This document shows, one piece after another, positions 33,701 to 46,200 of a DNA stretch of 64,000 nt (position 1 is the stretch's first letter; each line of letters begins with the position of its first letter). The position numbers and the translations under genes are program-made. The DNA is from Aptenodytes patagonicus. Taxonomy: Eukaryota; Chordata; Aves; Sphenisciformes; Spheniscidae. Under the pieces are notes generated by a model. It was given only the letters and a program-made list of their open reading frames with translations, was not told where the DNA came from and searched no databases. The DNA lies in NCBI RefSeq assembly GCF_965638725.1, contig NC_134956.1, positions 1,488,001 to 1,552,000 of the forward strand, written 5' to 3'.

Positions 33701-35650
33701 ACCCTAACGTTCCAGCAGCGAACGTGTTCGTTGTCGGACAGATAAGCCATGACAACTGTTTTTCCTGCAGTAAAATAAAAGTTAGAAAACAAAACATCAT
33801 TAAATAGAACTGAAAGGTTTGATTCTCCACAAGCTCTGTTCAAGCAAAGTGTTTAAAGATGTGGAGCTCAGTACACCCGGAAAAATACCATGCCCTTTAG
33901 ACAGCATATTACTAAGTATCATTAAATGACTGCATGTGTAAAATAGTTTCCCTCTTAGAGTGTTACCTTGTGGATGATTAACAATTGAGATTTTACTGTA
34001 GGTTCAAGAAACAGATTTGCAACGTTTGTAGGTAGGTAACACGGTTGGTGTGCAGATATGTACCTTAATATTTTCTCAAATCTGATTCACGGTCAGGGAA
34101 GATGGAGAAAAAAAGACTTTAAAAATTATGCCGTTTCTTCACCACCACAGATGACTTACTGAGATATGCTAATGAGGCAAGGCTTTGCATCACCATTTTT
34201 ATGTAAATTCTTTTTTAGGGTTGGTAAGGGAGTGTTACAGTTAGCCACTTCATAAAGAAAAACAAACAGACAGAGCTCTATTTTTAGTCTTCTGAGAATA
34301 TAACACACAAATGCCATTTTTCCAGAGGTGACTCGTTGAGTTTCCACATTTCTGCTTATGGGCAGCAAAGCTTTTAAAAGAAACCCCGATACGGATTTGC
34401 ATCCTAAAGTCATGCAACAGTTGCATACAAAATCTTTCAAAATGTTGTATCCGAACCTAACATAACATTAATAGGTGGCTTCTTTTCATATGCATCTTTG
34501 TGAGCTTCATCAAAACTCAATTAATTCCAACTATGCATTTTGAAAACGGTTACCCACCATGAGACAAGCAACCAAACAAAACACTTTTTTTTCTACTGCC
34601 TAAGCCTAAACTGGGGTGAATATATCCCTCCAGTTCCCTTCCCTCAGACTTTTAGATTCTTTACTGGATCTGTTATTGCTTGGGTAGTTCGTGTGTCTGT
34701 CCAGTCACCAGCCTATATCAGGGACAGTACTTGTGTATTTTCATTGTACAGTAGTAAAAACCTAAGCAAATCTATACAAGATGTACCTGTACAACGTGAG
34801 TGGTTTCATTTTAACACTGTACAACCAAAAGAAACTGATTTTGATACTTTGGGCATCAAAAAAAAAGCCTTACTTGCCCAGGGAACCGTTCTCCGAAGCG
34901 TTGCTCCACAACTGTTGTGCCAAAAAAGGGATTTTAGGCACGCTGAAGCCAATTCCAAGTATTTAACATCTTTTGCTGTCAAGGAAGTAGTAACAGATTG
35001 AATCCCTGTACTGCCACTAAAGCCCCAGTTCTTTGAACCATTGGTGTTACACATTCAAAGAAACTGTAAATGTAAGCGTAGGCTTGTGGGAGAATTTTCA
35101 AAACAAATCATTGTGGTCATTGTTTATGTTAACTTTTTCAAGGAAATGCGAGAATAAAAGTCGCTGTAATATTCCACTTTTTTTTTTTAAATGAAAGAGG
35201 TCATAACTATATACCGTGCAATGAAGGATAGTAAGACTACCATCACGTACAAAATTAATTTGGTGTTGAAAATAGTAACATCAGTCACAAGGAACCACTT
35301 CTGTCCCGTAAAGATCCCATAAACTGACCGCTCGTCACTAGGTACAGCGCCTCACACAACAGGTCGGGGTTTTTCAGACCCCCCACGATTTACTGGCTGG
35401 TAAGTGGCTGCAGGACAGCTATTCAGACTCCCTGAGGAACATGTTACCAATTTGTTTTGGCTGGTCCTTGTGCAGGTTTTCACTTTGTGCGTGTCAACAC
35501 TGGGTGTGCTGGTTGTCATTTCTTGATACCAAAAGCCATACACCCGTGTTTGGGCATGGGTATCGTGCTTCACCTCTATGTGAAAGGTTCACAGGAAAAG
35601 TATTCTACTGCGTGAGTATACTGATATGGTGACATTAAAATACACTGCCA
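27720..35650. other. Intergenic DNA between let-7 and the CR1 tail
   Basis: No gene supported. Open frames are under 155 codons and lack family motifs or paired splice sites. Low-complexity runs include A/G-rich 29,850-29,890 and T20 at 31,850-31,869. The 153-codon plus-strand frame at 34,540-35,001 is the longest but has no recognisable domain. Confidence 0.55.
31850..31869. repeat. T20 homopolymer
   Basis: An uninterrupted T run that could mark the 3' tail of a minus-strand retroposition, but no recognisable insert body adjoins it. Confidence 0.85.
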
Positions 35651-35653
35651 AAT

Positions 35654-35834
35654 ATCATAGAATCATAGACTAGTTTGGGTTGGAAGGGACCTCTAAAGGT
35701 CATCTAGTCCAACCCCCCTGCCCTGGGCAGGGACATCTTCAACTAGATCAGGTCACTCAGAGCCCCATCCAACCTGACCTGGAATGTTTTCAGGGATGGG
35801 GCATCCACCGCCTCTCTGGGCAACCTGTGCCAGT
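35654..35834 (-). mobile_element. CR1 LINE 3' end, antisense
   Basis: The left edge carries ATCATAGAATCATAGA, which on the minus strand gives the (ATTCTATG)-type octamer repeats that end CR1 elements. The body includes TTTGGGTTGGAAGGGACCTC, AGGTCATCTAGTCCAACCCC and GGATGGGGCATCCACC, all hallmark CR1 3'-region sequence. The element is a typical 5'-truncated bird CR1 of about 180 bp and is well preserved compared with the other relics in this window. Confidence 0.95.
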
Positions 35835-35835
35835 G

Positions 35836-35892
35836 ATTCACCGGATCAATTTGGTAAAATAGAATCCAATTCACCAGATGAATTTGGTTAAA
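35836..35892. repeat. Two imperfect copies of a 23-24 bp unit flush with the CR1 edge
   Basis: ATTCACCGGATCAATTTGGT (35,836 on) recurs as ATTCACCAGATGAATTTGGT (35,869 on), each followed by (T)AAA, with a 10-base spacer. The first copy begins immediately after the CR1 truncation point. Confidence 0.7.
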
Positions 35893-38800
35893 GGAGACAG
35901 GCACGGGCACATGCTGAAGGCAACCAGTGCAAGCACAGCCTCGTGCTACCAGAGACACTCAGCAGCAAGCATCCCAGTCCCAGGAGGACGATGACTTCAC
36001 AGGTGCTCAGAGTCCATAAGGAGCTCCCCGGCGCGAGCAAAGGGCCAGCTCAGCTAGCCAGGTCACAAGAGCAGAAGGGGTGGCTTTAGTAAGACCACAG
36101 TTTCTCACCGTGTTACCAAGCACACAGTTGCTGTAGCTGGTTCACAATACGGCAAACTCTCACCCGGGTAGCAGGACCAGTTGCAACTGTTGTCACCTTC
36201 ATCTTACACTCTCAGCATACAAAGAGGATGAAGTCTGAAGCTTATGTTTTTCCCCCCTTTTTTTCCTCTGTCCCCAGAGGGGCTTTACTCAAGGCTTTGA
36301 TTTTCTTCAAAGCACCTAAAGTAAAATCGAGTGAACTCGGTGGTAGCAGCTTGCCACCAAACTGCCATCAGGTTCTGCTGGTCTTAGCTAAAAGCAGCAC
36401 TGCATAAAACTTCCCTGCTAATATGCATTTCCCATCCTACCTGGAAGTTACGGACCTGAAGCTGCCTGATGGATCTCACCAATTAGTGTGCTATACCTCC
36501 GAGATGAGAGATGCGGTAGCTGCATTTTACAGCGATCTTGCAGCCAGCAGTGCTGTGGAGCCGTGGGGCAGCTGTTTCAGCATGGCGAGGGGAGGCAGCA
36601 AAGCTGGGGGCACCCCGAGCTCGGTCCTGCACTGGAGGGTGTTGTGGTGCTTCCCAGCTCAGCAGCAAGGGCAAGCCCTGGCCCTGGTCTGCTGGGAAAC
36701 GGCTGGTGCCAGGGGCCTCACAAAGGGCAGCACGGTGGAACTACCTGGTAGGGGTTTTGCCCACTCCCTTTGATGGTCCTCCCCAACTTCTGCTGCAGCA
36801 CACCATTGGGGAGGGCCACCGAGCAAGCTGATGAGCTGTGAGCCCATCTCTCTAGCACAAACGCCAAGGTTAAAGGGGGAAAAAAACCTCCCAAACAAAC
36901 CCAAACCAAGCTTTTGACCTGCCTTTTTAGTGGCATCACTGGGTTTCATCCAGCTTCTGTATCCTGAGAAGGAACCTGAGATTAGACAACTACAAGTGCT
37001 GGGTAACATCTGCCTGCTGCAAAATGTGGTGGTTTGCACCCAAACTGGGAAGCACAGGATGTATGAACAGACCCTGCCAAGCAGGTTGGCAAGAAAAGCA
37101 GAGCCCAGGTCTCCCGAGTAGTAATCCTGCCTGTTGGGCATAATCCCTTCCCCGTAGCCTCCAGGCCGTGCAGAACTCATGTTAAAGCCTGCACAGGTTA
37201 TATTTTTCATGTTCAGTAAAATTTGACTCAATTTGTGCCAAAAATTTTCAGGATTCTCCCTCCCCTGTCCCCCCATGAGTTATGTTTCCTTGAAAAACCA
37301 CAACCTTCTTTAAGCACCTTAGAAATGCACCATAAGCATTAAGCCAATGCTAGACAATAATAAATGAGGCAAATTACATGCCAGGATGTGCTGGTGATAA
37401 TGTTTTCCACTGAAGACAGGAGCAGTGAAATTTTCCAGCATAACAACAGAGGGACTGTTCCCCCGCCCCACACAAAATGCAAGTGAACTCTACCTTACCA
37501 CCCTGCTCCTGTGCAGACCTGCAAACCTTCACCCATCTGACAACGTCCCATAGGTGACACACGAAGCCGCCTGCGTAGTGTGTCGAGGCTGGCCAGCCCA
37601 GTGATGGCTGACCTTTAAATCCATCTTGTCTTGTCTGTGTGCCCAAGAGGAAATCACATGTATGGCACGAGCCTGACCCAGAAATATTGCAGGGAGTAGG
37701 ATATTTTGTGCGAATAAGGAAGGGCAGGGTCTGCAAGATGAATCACTGAAACAATAATTATCCTGAGGAAAAACCTTGGAGGGTGGATTAGCCGCGATAA
37801 CTGCCCTTTCAAGGTAACAACAATGCGAGCCGTCAGCTCTTCTCAAGTGTGAGGAGCAGAAAACTCTTTAGCACAAAACACAAAAAATAAAAATTATGGA
37901 AGTTCATAAGAAGAGATTGGCCAAGGAGGCATCCTTCACTTCCCAACTGCTCTGACTTCAGCCTGCGATTGTTATACAATCTGCCACAAGAATTGCTCCA
38001 AAAATTATTTTTAGCACACCAGTAGCTTTCAGTGAAAATAAATAAAGGGACAGACAGTTGCTATAAAGACAGGAAATAAACTTTAGAAACTATTTAGCTT
38101 TTGGCTAAGCAGGGCAACTGAATTACACAGTTCCTGAGCGTGCATGATAGTCTCAGATAAGATGAACTCCAAATGATAGTTTTCTTTTCTTTCCTCCAAT
38201 CAGCCCAGTTATAATGTAACGGTCCGTGCTTTGTGATTGCTTCACACCTGGAGCAAACACCAAAGCCAGGAATCTCAGGGTGCTGCAGTCTTCTGCCTGC
38301 ATCTCTGGTATGCACTTCCCATGGCTGTATCAAATACGACTGCGATGTGCAGACACAGGGTTCGCAGCCAGCAGCTCCCATTAACAGTAGCTGTAGTGCT
38401 ACGCCTATTCCCTGTCCCTGGAGGCAGCCCCTCCTGGCCATAGCACGTCCCCAGAGCAGCGTCCCCCTCCTTCCCCAGCCCAGGCCAGCTGGTGTGCCCA
38501 CCCTGCTGCTTGACTTAGGCATGGGAGCACTAGTGCCTCCTGAAGAAATCAGGACAGCTCTGCTTGCGTGGCACTTAAACTGCTCAGAGGAGCTTCAAGC
38601 ATCCCAAAGACAGGCAGAGCCATTGTGGCAGCGAGGGAAACAGGACACGTCCTTATCCCTTCTCATCCAGAGATGGGAAGAGATAGCAGCACCTCCAGCT
38701 GCCGCAGAGCCACAGTGCGGCGAGCAGGGGCAGGCAGATACGCCTGCCCAGGCAAACCGTTAGTAATAATGATCTGCTGCTAATCAAACATGCACCGCAC

Positions 38801-40730
38801 TGAAGGAGGAAAAAGTAAAGGCCTAATTCTGTCTCCTGATTGAAACAATATTAAGATTTTTGTTAATGAGCCAACCTTGTGTTCAGCCTTGACTACCTTA
38901 GTGAAATGCTCCTAGCTACCATGATGTCAATCAGAGCTGATCTCCGAGAGGAGACAATATTTTGCTGCCTTTCAGTTTTTCAACCAGTTATCTCCCTCAA
39001 GTCTGCTTCAAATATCAGAGCTGCCACAGCCTTGTCTGTGCTTTGCTCCCATCCACCTCCTGGGCTGGCGAAAGCGGTGGGGTTACTTCTGCAAACGCTG
39101 CCTGGCGCAGACGCCTGGTGGGTGCTTCTCAGGGCGAGAGCTGGAGCGAAAAATGCGTCTGGGGTCACTCAAGCTCTGTACTGCACCTGAATAGAAAAGC
39201 TTGCTGCAGTGACACCGTTTGAGGTAAATAAACCAGAATGTGGAAGACAAAACCACAGGCAATCCATACTCCGCTTCAGAGGCAAAGGGAGCTGCACGTA
39301 GAGCATGAGGCCTCATCTGCCTGTGCATGTTCCTCATCAGACACGGAAGAGGTTCTACCTTGAACACAGTCTGCGCTTATGAGGAATGTGCTGTCAGGCT
39401 CGCACCCGCATACGCTGAGGAAAGGCTCTTCCTGCTCTTCTCCGAGACCAGCTGAACGGCTGCCAGCAGCAAACGCCGAGATAGCCATGGAAAGTGAAAC
39501 CACAGCGCCAAGGGGGAGAGAAAACTGGGAGAAGGCGCTTCTCAGGCGCTGCTCTTTCGCTCAGGTATTGAGGACTTGAGCTTACAGTTACCACTGCAAA
39601 TTCTTGTGCCCTTTGCAACAGAAAGCCAATTCGTGGAGTAACTTTAATAATAAATAAAAGTATTTCCCTGTTCCAGTGTTACGTGGATGCCTTTCCATCT
39701 CACTGCTCCTGAATTATGAGAAAGAGTAAATATGATGGTTGCAACTTACCATTACTAAAACTGTTAACAGTTTTGTATACCTCTGCCACAACTTCCTTCT
39801 GAACCAGACAGCCAGCATCCTTTCACTTCTCCCCACAAGTCTTCCCTGAACATCTTGGATGTCTGTTGTTTGGAGATGGGTCCATCAGCACTTGAAGGGT
39901 GGTCTGGGGGTAAGGTGAGGTCAAATTACTTAAACATCCTACTATTTTATTTGCTTGTTTAGCTGTACATGGAGATCCCTTCTGACCACAGTAACATCCC
40001 TCCTCTCTGTTTTTAATTTAAGGTTTAACAAAATGATTTTCATATTTTTATGTCCCCAAAACATAACACCCCCCCCACCTTCAGCCACAGCCCTTCAGCT
40101 TGGACGCAGTCATGCCTCTCTCAGTGACAGAACAAGAGTAAAACACGTTATCAATTTGAACAGATCAGTTTCCTTTATGGTGGAGTTGTTTTCAGTGTGC
40201 TGTGATGTGTATTACAAAAGCCAAAGATATAAATGATCAACTGGAAGCTTGAATTAATTTTTCCTCATGTCTAAATTAGGAGAGTGAGTAATTGCTGCAG
40301 TAATCACAAGCAGAGCCTGTTTATCAATGCCAGTGAATAATTGGCTATTAAACAATAGTGCACTTTGCCTTTGAAAATTCACAACACTCTAACAGGAAGC
40401 ACGCTGCCAGTTTTATATTAGCTTGATGATTGATGAGAGGAGTGGCAGGATTACAAACGCAGTTTGGGGAAAAGCTTTCTGACATGTCTCCCCCAAAATC
40501 ATCCCTATGCCTAAAAAGTTATCCTTGCTGCAAGGATAAGCACACAGTGGGCTTAGATTACAGCATCTGAAGTCACAGGGCCAAAATAGCACAAGTCTAA
40601 TTCTGTAATCAATCACTTTTGATTGCAGGCAGCCAAACACTGTACCTAGAAACCACAGGCAGGAGCTGCCTCTTGTTTTCCGTTTTTGTACATGCGTCCA
40701 TCTGCCACCCGGCCATTGCTCTGATCTCAC
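35893..40730. other. Intergenic DNA, moderately GC-rich
   Basis: GC content is higher than in the flanks over about 36.4-39.6 kb, giving several overlapping open frames of 60-205 codons on both strands. None shows a domain, signal peptide or matched splice sites, and I take them as chance. No repeat family recognised. Confidence 0.5.
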
Positions 40731-43210
40731 CCTTTGTTCATAGCAGCGTCTGGCCCTGTTATCTTTCTTATGCCCGCCCATTTTCCATGCCAAGCCTATC
40801 CTCTTCCCACCATGCTCCTCATCCCTTCCTTTGACAACTCTGGATCAAGTCCCTGTCCTCCTGGCATACCACTCTCTCTACCCAGCTACACCGACCCCTC
40901 ACCTCCACCTGCTTTTCAGTGCCACCACTGCATTTCTTTCCCCTCCCAGCTGTTTCCGAGCTCTGCACACTCACCCCAGGCACCCACAGCTCCTCCAGCT
41001 CTCAGGACCTCACCTATGCTCTCTTCCTCTTCTGGGCATCGTCATTTCTCTGAGCTTCCTGGATCAGGAGCAGACATGGTGCAAATGGTTGGGGGTCCCT
41101 CCTGTTCGTGCTGCTTCCAAGCCCTTTCTCTTGCCCAGCCTCTCCCTCCTCCTCCTCCTCCTCCATGCTTGATCCAAAGCTCTTTCTCCTCCTCCCAGGT
41201 TCCCACATCCACTCTTGGTGGTGTCGGGTTCTGACGTGAACCCAACCAGTTTCTTACATTGGCATCTCTGTATCCTTGAGCCTTCAATTGATCTGCAGCT
41301 CACTTGACTCTTTCAGTCACTCTGAAATGGTTAATCTGCTATGATTTTTCACCTAGCACCGCTCTTCCTCACCTCTCCGCTGTGTAAATTCCCCCTCTGG
41401 TCACTGCTCATCCAGATAATTCAATTAGTTTTTCTTTCCTCCTCTGTTTGAGACCTCTCCTCCCTGTCCTTTTCTTAATTTGAAAATTGCTCATTTGCTT
41501 TCAAGCTTCATTTCAGTCCAGTCTAGACTACCATCCCAGAGTCTGGCCTACTGACTTCATTTCACTTTTATTTTTTTTCCCCTGAAGCTATTAACACAGC
41601 AGCAAATTCATTCTCTCTATGTCTCTGTACTGTCACCTTCCCAGCTAAGCAGCTGCAAGATCCAGCTGAACCTGAAGAAGCATATCTGCAACTCTGGCTG
41701 ATGCAACTTCTCACTCCTCAACCACTTTCTTCTCCTGTTCTCCCAAGAAATATGAGCTGGCTGGTTTTCCTTGTCTCTGTGGTAGGGCACTGGTCTATTC
41801 TCCCTTCCATCTCCATGCCATCTCAGTTCCCTTCGTCCCTTTTAATTCTAGTTATCCTTAACCCTCCTCATTTAATCTTGAATTCTTCGATTTCCCCTTT
41901 GCTAACATCCTTTAGCATCTCCTTTCTTTAAAATGTACCAAAAAGTCCTTGATTCCCCTCTCGCCCTTCCAGACACCACTCCATCCCATAGATCACTGCT
42001 GTTTATAGGCTCCTGATGTTCCTCCAACAGTTCCTGCCCCTCACATCTTACTGAAACTTCTCTGGTCAAGCTCACTCATATCTTCTTCTTACCAAGACTT
42101 CAGTCAGACACTCTTTCACTATCCTTCTTCATTTACTTTTAGCACGTTGACCACACTCTTCTTGAGATCTTGTTCTCTGGATTCTGCACCCCTCATCCTC
42201 TGCTTCCCATCACTCATTCAGCATGTTTGCTAAAGAGTCTTCTTCGCCGGCCTTGAACAGGTCTTGGTCTCTTTTCCCCTACCGTCTCATTTCCAGGAAA
42301 AAAACCACCCACCAAACAAAACAACAATCCCAAACTCATCTCCATGTACAAACTCAATGACCACCTCTGCAGAGATACCTCCTGTTTTACTGCTCAACTC
42401 CAGACTTGTCGCTTCTATCCAAATAAAAAGTATTAGTACCTTTCTGTAAGGCCACTTCTTATTTAGATCTACTTTTAACTCAGGCTCTTCCTGGCCAAAG
42501 CAAAGCTCCTGCCCATGCCTCCATATAACCCCACTTTCTTTCATTACTGACAGTATGACTACGTGTGTCAGTCACCCCGCAACCCATCATGGCCTCCAAG
42601 CTCTCTCCTAATGCCTAGTTTATGAATTCTCTCCTCCAAAGGAGGTTTAATTCTCTTGAAGTTTTTCTGCATAGGGTCCTAAGGGCTGACAGCCCTTCCC
42701 AAGGATCCCCTCGGTTGAATTCTCACTGTCTGACCTCTTCGTTAGACTGCCAGTCCACTCTTGCCTTGCTCACAGCAATCCAGCGCTCTGCAGCAGAGTT
42801 AGTTTCCTCACTGGCATTTTGACATACACTTTTGCATCCCTCTTCTGACACCTCCTCTTCAGCATCAAGCGTAAGTCACTTGAGTTTGCTATCGTTCACT
42901 AATAAGAAGCTGCTCTATGGCTGGTCCACTACAATGGTCTTTATCCCTCACTATCATATTTCCAAGGAAGTGTCTTTCTTCTTTCTGGGTGCTGAATTCC
43001 CACTTAGAGCTCCCTATGAATACTTGCAAAAGCACTTAACTCCTCCTACAGCCACAGCAGCTGCTCACCATACCAACGAGCATGGTTTCCTTTTTACTCT
43101 CTTGTCTTCCACCCTCATCTTCTACTTACATAATAATGCTTTTTGAGGATGGGACCCTTTTTCTTCTGCATTTGTAGATGATACTGCAGAAAGGCAACCT
43201 ACTGAACAAA
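40730..43210 (+). mobile_element. Ancient L2/L3-like LINE relic, pyrimidine-rich
   Basis: For about 2.4 kb the plus strand is strongly C+T-rich, as in the coding strand of the old vertebrate L2/L3 LINE family that I associate with this composition. At 42,776-42,880 the frame reads AIQRSAAELVSSL, matching the I-Q-x-A-A-A-R-L-(L/V) block at the end of reverse transcriptase. It is followed by the region where HWLP..RIK.K would stand (HQA / SIKRK in shifted frames). At 43,140-43,175 the sequence TTTTTGAGGATGGGACCCTT and TGCATTTGTA resembles the usual 3' end. Stops and frame changes are frequent, so the element is long dead. The boundaries are approximate, and the family name is from memory. Confidence 0.45.
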
Positions 43211-46200
43211 TAGGTCTATCAAGAAGCCCTGGCTTGCAAAGCGCAGCGATCTGCGGCAGATAGAATTATCAGTCTTCTCCTATCACACATCCTTTATCAA
43301 ATGTATAAATCCTCCCAGGGTTCCTTTCAGTCTGTGACCTCTGCTCGGTTTGAGCACAATGCTGACACATTTCAAATGGCCCTTACTCTCTGGTCCACAA
43401 GAAAATAATTTCACAAGAGCATATACTTCTGAGTTTGTGTATGCACTTACACACCCCCTGGCCACGGCTCCCAGATGCTTCCCAGGAATACTCCAGTAAA
43501 GGCTGAATTCCTTGGTGTCTTTTCAGGCTTTCCCTTCTTTCCCTTCTGACGAGCAGCAAATGCCCTTAGTGACGAGAGCACTCACTCAAACCAGACCAGG
43601 GAGGACACGGCCGGAAAGCCATTTTAACCTGAACTACAAGTTAAAGGTTATGTCTGGAAGTCACTCCTAGCTCAGAGAGCAGACACCAAATATTTTGCTT
43701 CTCCTCTGTGACTATATGACAGTCTTGGACCAACACATGAAGCTTATTAGAAAAATTAGCAGTTTTGGCAGATGAACACTAGAACCAATAATTAAGCTGC
43801 TGAGGGTCCTCACCTGGCCATTAGAGAGGTGACACCACCTCTAGCTCTGGTCTCAGTGACATCTGAGCGGCTGCACAGGAGCTGTGGCAGGAGGGCAGGG
43901 CAGTGTTGCTAACGCAGCATAAAGAAACTTGAGTTTCCTGATGCGGAGTCTATTCATAAGGCTTAAGCCAGCAAGCTCTGCTGAAGTCAGTGAGGCCAGA
44001 ACAACCCACGACCACCAAAACCGTGGCCCAGACCCCCCCTAAACAACCCACAGCCCTTGTGGCCTGGTACTGATTTGCCTCCATGTTACATCTTCTCAAC
44101 TGTACAAAGTACATGCTAGGACTCGATCACGTTGCCTTCTATACCATTAGACCCCCAACAGTTTACAATTATATGTTTTGATACCTTTAATTTATTTACT
44201 CCACAATTACTGTTTGGAAATGTATAACTGGAGGGCTGTGTGGATCACTCTGAAGACATTACCAAGCCCGTGGTAAACAGATGTGCTTTAAGTGTCTGTA
44301 CAAGCAACCTTTCAAAAAACATGAATTAGCTTAGTCAAGCATTTTCCATGAATGCATTTTTGACAGATCAGTTAATATTGTTTACATAATTTTAAACTAA
44401 ATATTGAATGGAAGCCTATTTTGCCTTACACCTTGACATAAAATATATCTCTGCGTAGGTAGATAGGGAAAAGTTCCTGGCTTTGCAAGGAGGTAGGAAA
44501 TTATTGATAAAAGCCCTGATATCTGCAATACAATACCCTTTCCTAGGGTTCACAGAATTCCCCCAAAGCTCTCCTGTTAGCAAAGGATGTTTGAACAAAC
44601 TTGGCTGGAAAACAAAATCTAGTTCAGTACTTTTTTTTTTTTTTTAACCTGCAGTGCTATTTTAAGACCAGTTTTATGGTTATAGTTTAGGCAACGGCTA
44701 AAATGGAAGGGAAAAAAGTTACAATATTTCATAAAGTTTATGTGCCTTGCTCATAACTCTCTCTCACACCATGATATCACCATGGCCTCGTGTATTTCTA
44801 GTGACACCTTGACATCAGCCTTGTAAAAATGCATCTCGACTCTTTGAATAGAAGAAAAAAAGGGAAGCTTCATTTTGGAAAAAGACAGGTTTTGAGTTCT
44901 ATTGTTTTAACTGTAGCTATAATTATAGTGATATTAATCTCGTCAATAGTAGTAATAGTGTCAAAATGTCTTCTGCTGATTGTCAGATTTGTAAATACAT
45001 GTTAGCCCAAGGTCAATCTTCATCAGAACAAAAAGTAGACCTGTGTCTTTCAGTGCCTTCCTCCCCATCATTCCACTTTCTCCACCCTTTCTCTCCTTCC
45101 TGCCATGAACATGAGCTTGCTTCCCCTGGTCTCCACATGATTTCCTCATGCTATTTGTTACCCCTTCCCATACACAATTTTGTGACTCCGCCCTGCACAC
45201 ATTCAGGGAATAGACAACACCCTTGTTGTCCACGCTGCTGTTCTCCACCCAGCCACACATGCTATCTGCTTTGCACATCACTGTGCTCACAGGCAATTTG
45301 TCCAACAAAGAGCTCATGTTACCTTTGCAGCGACTGGTGTCAAGCACAGCTCTGCTTCACCCTTCTCCTCACTCGCTGCCCCGGTGCTGTGAGCAGCTGT
45401 GAGAGTTCGGCATATTCTGTGGCAAGTCACTGGTATCCAGCAGGTTTTGCCACCAAAAGATACACCAGCAGGACTCCTATGTTCAACACCAGCTGGCCAT
45501 GGCTAAGAAAGATGCATGTTTGACACCCAGTTTTGCAACCCAGCTCTCTCCCCTCCATGCGTGCTATTGCTGCTCCATCTCTCTGTAGGCTTGGGGAGAA
45601 TCCGATAGCTTTGGAAATACCTTCTTTTAACAGCATCTGTAGCTCTCTGGTTCTTACCCTGCCTGGAAGACTGCGTCATATTTGCTGGATCAGATCCACG
45701 GTGTTTAAGACCTTTCTTTGGCAACAAATAATCTGCTTTGACAGTTCATCTTTTCACCTCTGTGTCCGTTAATAAATGCATAAAGGAAATGTCAGGTCTT
45801 TTTTTTTTTTTTTTTTAAAAAAAGCAAAAATACTATTTGTCTAAGCACATGTTGTGATAACTGAGGAATATTATTTTTTGCAAATGCAACATATTCCCCA
45901 GTGAGTTTGTAATAAGTAACTTGTTACGGGGTGGAATCAGAAAAGTCTCCCAAAGAAACTGTGCGGGGGGGGGGGGGAGAAAAGAAAAAGAAACCTGGGT
46001 GAGCAGCATCCCTGTGAACAAATAGCTGTGTTTATACCTGTCAGGGGACAAATGGTAAAAAGAGAAAAAAAAAAAATGAGCCATTGTAGAACTGGAGGTC
46101 TCTATGTGATGTGCAATGGGCACCTGGTGACACTTGCACATTGCTTCAGGGAATAGGAGACGCAGACCAGTGGGATTCACGTACTTAGCTCAAAGTGACT

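Noticed and set aside
34540-35001. 153-codon plus-strand open frame
   Set aside because: No recognisable domain, AT-rich surroundings, no supporting splice or promoter signals.
36659-37276. 205-codon minus-strand open frame
   Set aside because: Overlaps several frames on the other strand, has no motif or splice sites, and lies in GC-richer DNA where long frames arise by chance.
40734-41234. 166-codon Pro/Ser-rich plus-strand frame
   Set aside because: A by-product of the pyrimidine-rich LINE relic; frames are interrupted immediately outside.
44966-45523. 185-codon Cys/Ser/Pro-rich frame that looks like a secreted Cys-rich protein
   Set aside because: Cysteines have no regular spacing, no signal peptide is present, and the C/T-rich DNA explains the composition.
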